Source: Secundilactobacillus paracollinoides DSM 15502 = JCM 11969 (lineage in GTDB: Bacteria > Bacillota > Bacilli > Lactobacillales > Lactobacillaceae). Taken from it: DNA of 64,000 nucleotides. The DNA is taken from contig NZ_BBAG01000001.1 in the NCBI RefSeq assembly GCF_001311135.1, positions 1 to 64,000 of the forward strand. Direction: 5' to 3'. Below the pieces are notes generated by a model. That model was not told the origin of the DNA, did no database searches, and saw only the letters and a program-made list of their open reading frames with translations. Position numbers and translations under genes: made by a program. Shown here in pieces: positions 56,093 through 64,000 of the stretch (the first letter of the stretch is position 1; every line of letters begins with the position of its first letter).

Positions 56093-57318
56093 GTGAAATT
56101 TATCCACGCGGCTGATTTACATTTAGACAGTCCCTTTGAAGGGCTAAGACAGCTTCCAGAACCAGTGTGGCAGCTGATTTACCAAGCACCATTTAAAGCG
56201 ACGCAGCAACTCGTTGACCAAGCAATTGATCAGGAGGTGGCGTTCGTCTTATTGGCAGGCGACCTTTTTGACCGAGAGACGCAGAGTGTCGCAGCTCAGT
56301 TATTCTTAAATGAACAGTTACAGCGGCTGATCGATGCCCAAATTGGCGTTTATCTGTGTTTTGGCAATCATGATTATCAGACAGCCAACCAAGCCATCGA
56401 TTTGCCAGAGGGGGTGCACGTTTTTGTGTCGACGGTCAGCACGATGACGTTGAGACCCGGAATCAAAAACGGGTTGCAATCAGCGGCTTTAGTTACCCAA
56501 CCCGCTGGCTGGAAACGGACATGGCAGCCCAGTTCCCGGTACGTGGGGATGTTGATTATCATATTGGCATGCTGCACGGCGCACTGAGACAATCCGGCAC
56601 AAACCATTACGCACCGTTTACACTTGATGAGTTACGAGAAACCCATTACGATTACTGGGCGCTGGGTCATATTCACAAACCAGAGGTCTTGCAGGAACAG
56701 CCGCCAATTGTTTATGCGGGTACGATTCAAGGTCGGCATAAAAACGAAGCAGGTGAGCACGGGTACACACTGGTAAGGAGTCAGGATACCCGGTTGGTAC
56801 CGTCGTTTGTGCCGGTAAATCCAGTCGACTGGGTCACCTTAGCCATTACGGTGACGGATCAACAAAGTGAAACTGAGCTGATCGACCTCGTGTTTGAGCA
56901 GCTCAGCCGGTTAACGGATGAGACGACGTTTAAACTGGTCTCCCTCACGCTGACCAACGTGGAGGCGCTACCCGGTCAGGTTGTTGCCCAGCTGAACAAT
57001 GGTAATTGGTTCGACCGGTTGTCGCAACTTCAAGAAGATCAATATGAGGCCAATCGCTGTTGGATCTACGAAACGCATAGTCAACCTGCCGCAACAGACA
57101 TTCATTACAGTCAATTGGATGCCGAATTTTGGAAGGCAGCTCAGGCCGACGTTTTTACGGGCGATGAATTGACTAAAGCGGCTGGTAAGAAGCTGTTGAG
57201 TTACCCATTTTTAGCCGATCATTTACTGGCGTCAACCACGCTGGAGGATACCCAAGAACGTGCAGAAAATGAGTTATTACAACAGGCACGTTTGGAGGCG
57301 GATGACCATGCGGATTAA
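56093..57318 (+). CDS. yhaO: DNA repair exonuclease subunit YhaO (SbcD-like, one frame break)
   Basis: A metallophosphoesterase of about 409 residues, the nuclease partner of the YhaN ATPase. FIHAADLHLDSPF (metal-binding Asp-x-His), LLAGDLFDRET, FGNHDYQTA and, later, GHIHKPE form the phosphodiesterase site. One G is missing near 56471 (AACGGG for AACGGGG, giving KNGVAISGFSYPTRWLETDMA). GTG 56093 was chosen because AAAGGAG is 9 bases before it; the GTG 24 bases upstream would place this site inside the gene. The stop overlaps yhaN by 11 bases. Confidence 0.88.
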
Positions 57319-59961
57319 TCAGCTGACCATTTATGGGTTTGGCAAGTTCCACGATACGCAGGTGCAGTTTGACGCCCAGCTTCAGGTGATCTACGGGCCA
57401 AACGAGGCTGGCAAAACGACCCTCGTTGCCTTCATTACCAGTATGTTGTTTGGCTTTGCGACAGCTAAGCACAAATATGCCATGTACCACCCAAAAAATG
57501 GCGCAACGTACGGCGGAGAAATGACCTTTTCCCATAAGGGGCATGATTACTGGCTCAAGCGGGTCGATGGCACCCACGGCGGGGACGTGACCTTTAGGGA
57601 TACCACTACGGATACCGACCTGACGAAGGCGGACCTCGCCACAATGCTCAGACCGGTTGACCGTGAGTTGTTTTCGCAAATTTATCAGTTTAGTGCCCAG
57701 AACCTCCAGGCCGTTTTCAATCTTGACCGATTTGCGCTCATTCAACGCATTCAGCGTATCGGGGCAATTGGCAGCGACGACTGGATCACGCTCAACCAGC
57801 GGCTGCGTAAGGAAGCGGACATGATTTATAAGCCCCGTGGCCGCAAACAACCGCTTAGTGAAAAATTGCGTGAGTACGATGACCTGACGGCAAGAGTGAC
57901 GGCAGCTAAGGCTGATTATCCAAAATACCAAGACCTTCAAACAAAAACAAGCGAAATGACCGCCACGCTCGCAGCAACGCAGCAGACCATCACGACACAG
58001 CGTTCAGCCTTGAATCAACTTGATCAATTACTTCAGGTTTACCCATATTATCAGGAATACCAGGCGTTTCAAGCAGAGAACGCAACGGTCCCACAGACGG
58101 TTAGTACTCAGGATTGGGAAACCTTTACAACGTTAACGACGCAGCAACACCAGGTGGCAAGCAGTCTAGAAACCGAGACGAAGCAGCTAACGACTCAGCA
58201 AGCGGCCACCCAACCAACACCAGCCCAGCAGGCTTACCAGGCCCACAAAACGACCATTGATCAATTAGGTGCTGAATTGCCGAAACGTCAACAACAGTAT
58301 CGTGATCAACAATTGGCTGATCAGGCTTTGACCGCTGATGCGACCACGTTGGATGGTTTGCGGGCACAGTATGGCGCACAGTTGATGCAAAGCCAGCCGA
58401 TGCGGGCGAGTGACCAGGAAACGGTCGCGCAATTATTGGCGCAACAACGTCAGCTAAATGCAACGCAGACTGCGATCACCGATCAGCGTCACCAGTTAGC
58501 CGATCAGTTGAATGCTGCCGAACAAGCTGACAATGATGCTGGTTCTGGTATTTCTGTTACCTGGCTCGCTGCCGGAATAGCGGTCGTTGTTCTGGCTGTC
58601 TTTTTTCTGAGTGGCGTTTTGCGGTCAGTAGGCGGGGCACTTGGCGTTATCGTGGCGGCGTATGGTATCTTTAAACCGATGCTAAATAACAGCAATGCAA
58701 GTGCCTCTAGAACTGATTTGTTATCTGAGCAGATCGACAAGCTTAATCAGCAGTTAAAGACTGTCAATGCACAGCTGACGGATGCGAGTGGCCGCCTAGA
58801 AACAATCGGCGCGCAGTATCATCTGACAGGGATGCCAGCAACGGAATGGCTCGACCTGCAGCCCGTTTTAAAACAATACGGTGTCCTCATGGCACAATCG
58901 GCAACTGATCAGCAGCGTCTGCTGGATCTCGAACAGCGCTTGATGCCTATTTAACGCAGTGGCAGGTTGTTGGGCGCGAGTGGTTGCAACTAACAGGAAG
59001 CCAATCCGAAAAGATAGCAGCTATCCAGCAGTACCTGAGTGCTCGGCACGATGAAACGCAACAGCAGCAACTGGCGCTACAACAACAGCAGCATAGTGAA
59101 CAGCGTGTCGCAGATCTTACCAACCAATCAAAGCGGGTTTCTCAACAGTTAACGACGTTTTTAACGGCGCGACATCTGAAGGACAGTGAAGCCTTTCAAG
59201 CCGCGTATGAAACGTCCCAATCCTTTCAACAGCACCGTGCGCACATTGATCTGATCAAGAACCAGTTGGAAAGAGTGGATTCAGACCTGTTTAAACGATA
59301 TCCAGACCAGGCAGCTATCACTAAGGCAAAGGCGACGTTGACAAGCCAGCTTGCAAAAACCCGTGCCGACCAGGCGGCCCAGTTGAAACAGCATAGCCAG
59401 TTGACCTACGATATGCAGCAATTGGCCAGCAGTGATACCTATCAGCATCTGTTACAGCGCCAAGCGGCCTTGGAAGCTGAAATCACTGAAATGACGGACA
59501 CTTGGTTGTCAAAGACATTATTGATCAAGTGGATCGACCAAACCCTGATTCACGCGTCGCAGGGACGCCAACCGCAGATCATGGCCGCTGCAACGGACTA
59601 CTTTGCGGTACTTACCGGTCAGCGTTTTCACAAGATCACCTTCACTGATACCACCGTCACAGTTGAAGACACCGCTCAAACCACGTATGATGTGGGTGAA
59701 CTGTCCCAAGGGACTGCCGAACAGCTTTACGTTGCGTTGCGGTTCGCATTTACCAAGGTGATGGCTGATGACATTGAACTGCCGATTATTATTGATGACA
59801 GCTTCGTCAACTTTGACCGGGACCGAACTGCCAACGCGTTCGCGCTGTTAAAACAGCTCCAGCAGACGACGCAGATCCTGTACTTTACAGCGGATCGTTA
59901 TAACCGCGATCTCGTTGCACCAGAACAGTGTTTAAACTTGGCACAAGTCGCAGTAAAATAA
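57308..59961 (+). CDS. yhaN: ATPase YhaN (SbcC/Rad50-like, one frame break)
   Basis: An SMC/Rad50-like ATPase of about 885 residues. The N-terminal Walker A is VIYGPNEAGKTTLVAF. Two long coiled coils rich in Gln flank a stretch with a hydrophobic segment (VTWLAAGIAVVVLAVFFLSGVL), typical of YhaN. The C-terminus has ELSQGTAEQLYVALRFAF (ABC signature) and IIIDDSFVNFDRDR (Walker B). One G is missing near 58940 (GCTTGATGCC for GCTTGGATGCC, giving EQRLDAYLTQWQVV). It should act with YhaO in DNA end processing; the role is less defined than for SbcCD. Confidence 0.88.
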
Positions 59962-59981
59962 AAGAAAAGGGGGTCGTCATT

Positions 59982-60953
59982 TTGGCTGAAAAACAATTAA
60001 TGACCTACGATGTGGGTGACCAGATGAACCTGATGGTGCTCATTAAGAGTGCTGAGGTTCGGGTCGCAAAAAACGGTAAGAAGTATCTTGATTTTACGTT
60101 TACGGATGCCTCAGGTGAAATGTCCGGTAAATTCTGGGATGCAGGTGAGGCCGACATTACGCGCTATCAAGCAGGGCGCGTTGTTCGGCTAACAGGTAAA
60201 CGGGAGAACTATCAGGGTACACCGCAAGTACGGATCAGCGCACTTCGGTTAGCGAATGCGGACGAACCGCATGATCCTGACGATTTCATGAGTTCAGCGC
60301 CAATGAAGGCAGCCGATATGGAAGATGAAATCAACCAAGTTGTTTTTGAGATCACCAACCAAGTCTGGAATCGTATCGTTCGCTGGCTTTTGGCCAAGCA
60401 TCGCGAAGCATTCTTCACGTATCCGGCGGCCAAGCGTAACCATCACGCGTTTAAGGGCGGCCTTGCTTTCCATACAGTTTCAATTCTCCGGTTAGCACAC
60501 AGTGTGGCCGGTCAATATGAGACTATCAACGCTCCGTTGCTGTACGCGGGCGCCATCCTGCACGACCTTGGCAAAGTGGTTGAACTGTCCGGTCCAGTTG
60601 GGACACAGTACACGGTCGAAGGCAACTTGCTGGGACACATCAGTATTGTGGACGGCGAGATCGTCACTGCCTGCAACGCACTGAAGTTTGATTTGGACAG
60701 TGAAGATGTTGTGATGCTTCGGCACATGATCCTTGCACACCACGGGTTACTGGAATACGGTTCTCCCGTCCGGCCACGATTGTTGGAAGCAGAGGTTCTT
60801 CATGATTTAGATGAACTCGATGCTTCCATTATGATGATGACCAACGCACTTGACAAAACGAGTCCAGGGTCATTTGGTGAACGCCTATTCGCAATGGACG
60901 GCCGGTCATTCTACCGACCAAATGAAAAGGACGACCCACAAGACAATGCTTAA
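59982..60953 (+). CDS. yhaM: 3'-5' exoribonuclease YhaM
   Basis: A nuclease of 323 residues acting on RNA and single-stranded DNA ends. The N-terminus is an OB fold (KKYLDFTFTDASGEMSGKFWD), and the HD domain has HHAFKGGLAFHT, GAILHDLGKV and HMILAHHG. A TTG start at 59982 follows AAAAGGGGG; the frame upstream overlaps the end of yhaN and has no site. Third gene of the yhaO-yhaN-yhaM set, ending at a terminator. Intact. Confidence 0.93.
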   Translation: MAEKQLMTYDVGDQMNLMVLIKSAEVRVAKNGKKYLDFTFTDASGEMSGKFWDAGEADITRYQAGRVVRLTGKRENYQGTPQVRISALRLANADEPHDPDDFMSSAPMKAADMEDEINQVVFEITNQVWNRIVRWLLAKHREAFFTYPAAKRNHHAFKGGLAFHTVSILRLAHSVAGQYETINAPLLYAGAILHDLGKVVELSGPVGTQYTVEGNLLGHISIVDGEIVTACNALKFDLDSEDVVMLRHMILAHHGLLEYGSPVRPRLLEAEVLHDLDELDASIMMMTNALDKTSPGSFGERLFAMDGRSFYRPNEKDDPQDNA

Positions 60954-60961
60954 TTGAATAG

Positions 60962-61001
60962 CAAAAAACGCGTGAGTTTATTGACTCAGGCGTTTTTGGT
61001 T
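60962..61001 (+). terminator. Terminator of the yhaO-yhaN-yhaM operon
   Basis: AAAAAACGCGTGAGT pairs with ACTCAGGCGTTTTT around a 6-base loop. Confidence 0.85.
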
Positions 61002-61018
61002 TTAGTGGCAAATTGTTT

Positions 61019-61640
61019 TTGATATTCTTATGTTAGGCGATAGTCCGTTGCATTCCGCAATTTGGCACGGAGCAGTAGTGGCTCGCGATGGCGCTAATTC
61101 AGCTGTCGCTGTGCGCCATCTGAATGGATCTCCATCGACTCGCACATCAGTAACCGACCAAAATACGGTCGCTAACTGATGTCGACTCCACAGTTCTGTG
61201 CCAAATTGCTGCATTCCACTGATAGTGAGCCTATATTTAACCACTAGTTAAGCATCTCAATGATGTTAACCCATGGTCGAAGAGAATCCGCCCTCGACTG
61301 CTAGTAAGAATATTGACAGCTACGCTTATCACAATATGCTACTCATTGGTAACGATTAATGAACGGTATCATGGCATCACTTATGAAGTCTTGCCGTCTC
61401 TGATGACGAATAGAAGTTTTGTAGCGTAGTGGAACCGGTCGGCATTGCAGGCTGTGGTGTCGGTGTTCGTTGGCGAGGGTACTTTCCTCGCTTACGAACA
61501 CGGGAGACGTAGGAGATCCTTGGATTTCTGCCAAGACATTCAATAGCTCCGGAGCGACCCCACCTTAGCCTGCAGGGCCGACCGGTGGAACGAAGCGACA
61601 TTGAAGCGCTACTTCGAATCACCCAACAGTGAAGGACTTC
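61019..61640 (+). mobile_element. Family-R structured mobile element, copy R3 (older)
   Basis: About 612 bases (core 61026-61637), diverged from R1 and R2 but with the same arms. Helices are kept by paired changes: GATGG/CCATC (61087/61132), ATTCAG/CTGAAT (61097/61120) where R1 and R2 have ATTCGA/TCGAAT, and CCGGTCGGC/GCCGACCGG (61435/61577) where R2 has CCGTTCGGC/GCCGAACGG. The GGCGAGG/CCTCGC arm is present. The ends are worn (ATGTTAGGCGAT left, ATCACCCAACAGTG right), and no flanking duplication is clear. It lies between yhaM and prsA, which converge. Confidence 0.75.
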
Positions 61641-61670
61641 TGTATGCTAATGGTCGTTATTAATTCCGCA

Positions 61671-61706
61671 ACAAAAACCGCTCCGGTAAATTACCGAAGC
61701 GGTTAA
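61671..61706 (-). terminator. prsA terminator
   Basis: AACCGCT-CGGTAA pairs with TTACCG-AGCGGTT; on the minus strand TTTTTG follows. It ends the prsA transcript just before R3. Confidence 0.82.
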
Positions 61707-61731
61707 ACAGGGTAGACCCTGTTAAGATGAT

Positions 61732-62612
61732 TTATTTACTTGATGAACTGCTTGTCAAGTAGTCTGACAGAACGTTTTGTAATTGACTGTCCTTGATGGA
61801 AATGTTACCCTTCTTAAGGACTTTAGAAACGACGCTCTTCAAAACAGTGCTGTTGTTCATATCATCATCGATGATCTGCTTCTTCAGTTCTGCCTTGTGT
61901 TCGTTCAAAGTACCTTTACCAGGGTTGCTGTCCATCTTGATAACTTCATAACCTGAAGTCGTCTTAACAGGTGTGGTGGTGTATTCACCAGTCTTCAGCT
62001 TCCAAGCAGCCTTCTTAAAGGTGCTGTCGAGAGAAGTATCGGTGCTGTCAAAGGCAGCTAACTTACCACCCTTGTTCTTAGTCGTTGAATCAGTTGAGTA
62101 CTTCTTAGCCAAGGATGCGAAGCTGTCGCCAGTCTTGAGGTCCTTGATGACTGTTTCAGCAGTTGACTTCTTTGAAACTAAGATGTGTGAAACCGTAACT
62201 TTTGGCTCGTAGCTCTTGAATTGCTTCTTAAGCTGGGCATTGGTGATCGTGACGTTGCCCTTCACAGCTTCCTTAAGTAAAAGGTTGTCTCGAATTTGTT
62301 GCTTCAATTGTGAAGCGGTCATCCCACTTTGAGAAAGGACAGACTTGAATGATGAGCCGTATTCCTTCTTGTAAGTGTTGTATTGCTTAGTCACTTGTGA
62401 GGTCTTGACCTTGTCGCCATATTGTTTTTCCAATACTTTGTCAAGAATCATTTGTTGTAAGACTTGCTTACCACTTGAAGTGTTCTTCAGGCTGCTGTAA
62501 TACTCACTTTCAGTGATCTTACCACCTGAAGTGGTGGCAACCGTTTTGCTACCACAAGCTGCCAATGTCAGACCCATTAAGACAGTGGCAAGTGCGACGA
62601 ACCATTCTTCAT
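61732..62612 (-). CDS. prsA: Foldase lipoprotein PrsA (frame break at the start)
   Basis: An extracytoplasmic peptidyl-prolyl isomerase that helps fold secreted proteins. The lipoprotein signal ends [12 protein letters not shown] (Cys lipidation). The parvulin domain is [37 protein letters not shown]. The natural start ATG 62612 is out of frame with the rest because one A is missing (ATGAAGAATGG for ATGAAGAAATGG, giving [14 protein letters not shown]). Restored length is about 294 residues. The Ser-rich tail ends TSSSSSK. Confidence 0.93.
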
Positions 62613-62725
62613 TGCGAAAACACATCCATTTCTATAAATTTGTTTAACTCCCAGCTGGGGCGTTCTCAATAACTATAACATAACCTTGAGATAATAGCAG
62701 TTGGGTAGGGGAACTTAACTAAAAT

Positions 62726-63031
62726 CTAAAACTTATCTAAAGTCTCATTTATTTTATCCAACCGCGGCTGGATCTTAAACTGAAACTGCTGCACGTCATC
62801 TTGAATACTGTCGATCACAGGTTGTGCTTTAGCGACAGCACTGTTCAACTGGGTTAATTTATCAGAAACAGCGGATGCCTTTTTTCGCCAATCTTGATAA
62901 TCAGCGTACTTCGTTTTAACAGTGGTGACTGTTTCGGAAACAAAATCCACCGGTGACTGACGTTTATTAATGAGGTGCATGGCAAGCGTGCCACCCGCTG
63001 TGAGCAGGGTGGTGAGCAAGAAGCGTTTCAT
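62726..63031 (-). CDS. YtxH-like membrane-anchored coiled-coil protein
   Basis: The protein of 101 residues has an N-terminal hydrophobic segment (FLLTTLLTAGGTLAMHLI), then helices with coiled-coil spacing up to LDKINETLDKF. It resembles the small YtxH/YhaH-type proteins found near prsA and hit in Firmicutes. Function is unknown. It lies 15 bases after the hit gene, in the same direction. GGGAGGCC precedes the start. Confidence 0.65.
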   Translation of the reverse strand: MKRFLLTTLLTAGGTLAMHLINKRQSPVDFVSETVTTVKTKYADYQDWRKKASAVSDKLTQLNSAVAKAQPVIDSIQDDVQQFQFKIQPRLDKINETLDKF

Positions 63032-63046
63032 ATGACGGCCTCCCAG

Positions 63047-63484
63047 TTAGAATTGCGCCTTAATGGCGTCTTGAATTTTAGTATAAGCGGCTTCATCATA
63101 GTTTTTAGAGTTGTCTTTAAAAATCATAGCAAAGTCGTCGTTACTGGTGTAGCGCGGCACAATGTGAATGTGTGAGTGGAAGACGGATTGGTAAGCCACT
63201 TCGCCATTGTTATTCACAATATTCATGCCCTTAATGTCAGGGTTGGATGCTTTGACTGCTCGAGCAATCAGCGGAATCTTAGCAAAAACGGTGGCTGCCA
63301 GATCGGCATCATAGTCAAAGATATCCTTGACGTGGGTCTTGGGGACAACCAGCGTATGGCCTGGAGTTCCTTGGGAAATATCTAAGAATGCTTTGACATC
63401 ATCGTCTTCGTAAACGGTGTAGCTTGGGATCTCACCCTTAATAATCTTACAGAAAATGCAGTTATCATCATAATTATGAATCAT
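63047..63484 (-). CDS. hit: HIT family protein (nucleotide hydrolase)
   Basis: A HIT-superfamily enzyme of 145 residues, probably cleaving adenosine phosphoramidates. CIFCKIIKGEIPSYTVYEDD with the zinc Cys pair opens the protein, and the His triad HSHIHIVPR ends the active site. ATG 63484 follows AAGGAGG. The hit-ytxH-like-prsA neighbourhood next to yhaM is typical. Intact. Confidence 0.93.
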   Translation of the reverse strand: MIHNYDDNCIFCKIIKGEIPSYTVYEDDDVKAFLDISQGTPGHTLVVPKTHVKDIFDYDADLAATVFAKIPLIARAVKASNPDIKGMNIVNNNGEVAYQSVFHSHIHIVPRYTSNDDFAMIFKDNSKNYDEAAYTKIQDAIKAQF

Positions 63485-63660
63485 GTCGGTTCCTCCTTAG
63501 CGTTGTTCTGTTCCTAGTATACACTAGAGTTTGGGATGGCTGGTTAGTGGATGTTGGAATTTAGGGGAAAATTAGATTTGGGTGGAGTGGCTTGACGGGA
63601 ATGGGATTATTTAGGGCTTGGTTTCAGGATATCAGGAATCGAGTGGTGTTGGCGATGTGC
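63485..63660. other. Region upstream of hit
   Basis: It holds the minus-strand promoter of hit (TATACT-like at 63515-63530 in reverse) and otherwise no recognised feature before the repeat array. Confidence 0.4.
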
Positions 63661-64000
63661 TCTAATTTGAGATTTGCGAAACGTGTTCGTCTACTATAGA
63701 TAACCGGCCATGTATCGGACTTTGACAAAAATGCCAGGTTCAGGCATTTGAGCCTGAAATCACCGCGTGGTTTTGGCTACAGCGCTCGCTTTATACATTG
63801 TCGAAACGTGTTTCACAGGCACGGGGCTAACGTGTAAGGGACTCTGACCAAAAAGTCAGACCCGGACTTTTCTGATTTTGGCAGCCGTGGTGAATGGCTG
63901 CCGCGCTGGCTTTATACATTGCCGAAACGTGTTCCACAAGGCAGAAGCTCCTGTGTAAGCAACTCTGGTCAAAAAAGTCAGGCCCGGACTTTTCTGACCA
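63660..64000. repeat. Tandem array of three family-B elements, copies k, l and m (cut by window end)
   Basis: Each unit starts GCGAAACGTGTTC or TATACATTG(C/T)CGAAACG, continues with a GCAAGG- or GGGGCTAACGTGTAAGG-type arm and CTCTG-CAAAAA, and reaches a loop (CAGGTTCAGG, CAGACCCGGAC, CAGGCCCGGAC). Copies k and l lose the right arm after the loop and run into the next unit. Copy m is cut by the window end after TTTTCTGACCA, so its right arm probably continues outside. Confidence 0.78.

Noticed and set aside
1-64000. CRISPR array or prophage
   Set aside because: The repeats present are palindromic, irregularly spaced and unlike CRISPR repeats; no cas, integrase, terminase or capsid genes are seen.

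Overview
The window looks like a piece of the chromosome of a Lactobacillaceae species (order Lactobacillales, roughly mid-40s to 50% GC). The evidence is the S_MK (SAM-III) riboswitch in front of metK, T-box leaders on leuS and argS, the purEKCSQLFMNHD order, PepV, the pbp-ylbF-yhaO-yhaN-yhaM/prsA-hit neighbourhood, and a murE / D-Asp ligase / Asp racemase cluster. That last cluster implies an L-Lys type peptidoglycan bridged by D-Asp, which argues against the Lactiplantibacillus plantarum (mDAP) group. I cannot name the species.

Layout. 1-2.4 kb: the end of a stable RNA, small unknown genes and a membrane protein. 2.5-9.8 kb: metK with riboswitch, an MFS exporter, a DUF960 protein, a YtqB-type methyltransferase and leuS with T-box. 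9.9-21.4 kb: a complete IMP-synthesis operon behind a PurR-box pair. 21.5-30 kb: a DUF915 hydrolase, a MurJ/YtgP-type flippase, nnrD, pepV, uspA, a HAD phosphatase and a deoxynucleoside kinase. 30-36 kb: two GH65 phosphorylases plus beta-phosphoglucomutase, with a cre site in front. 36-43 kb: mscL, small unknown genes, a CPBP protease, an OhrR-type regulator, tRNA-Leu and a GIY-YIG protein. 43-50 kb: the D-Asp cross-bridge operon, tRNA-Gly and an APC permease. 50-64 kb: argS with T-box, argR, a class A PBP, ylbF, the yhaO-yhaN-yhaM nuclease set, prsA and hit.

Two repeat families stand out. Family R is a 0.52-0.62 kb non-coding element present three times (25.5, 42.7 and 61.0 kb), all in the same orientation. 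It has about 20-bp terminal inverted repeats. Two copies are flanked by 9-10 bp direct repeats that look like target-site duplications. Inside, several helices are kept by compensatory base changes between copies. It therefore behaves like a mobile element that carries a structured RNA, and I do not recognise it. Family B is a palindromic element of about 100-130 bp (26-28 bp near-perfect inner stem), present in about a dozen full or partial copies between genes. One R copy is inserted into a B copy.

Caution on gene integrity: about 20 genes, including the essential argS (three breaks) and most of the purine operon, are each broken by single missing bases, mostly in runs of identical bases. 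This pattern fits base-calling or assembly deletions better than real pseudogenes. I annotate these genes at full length and mark each break.
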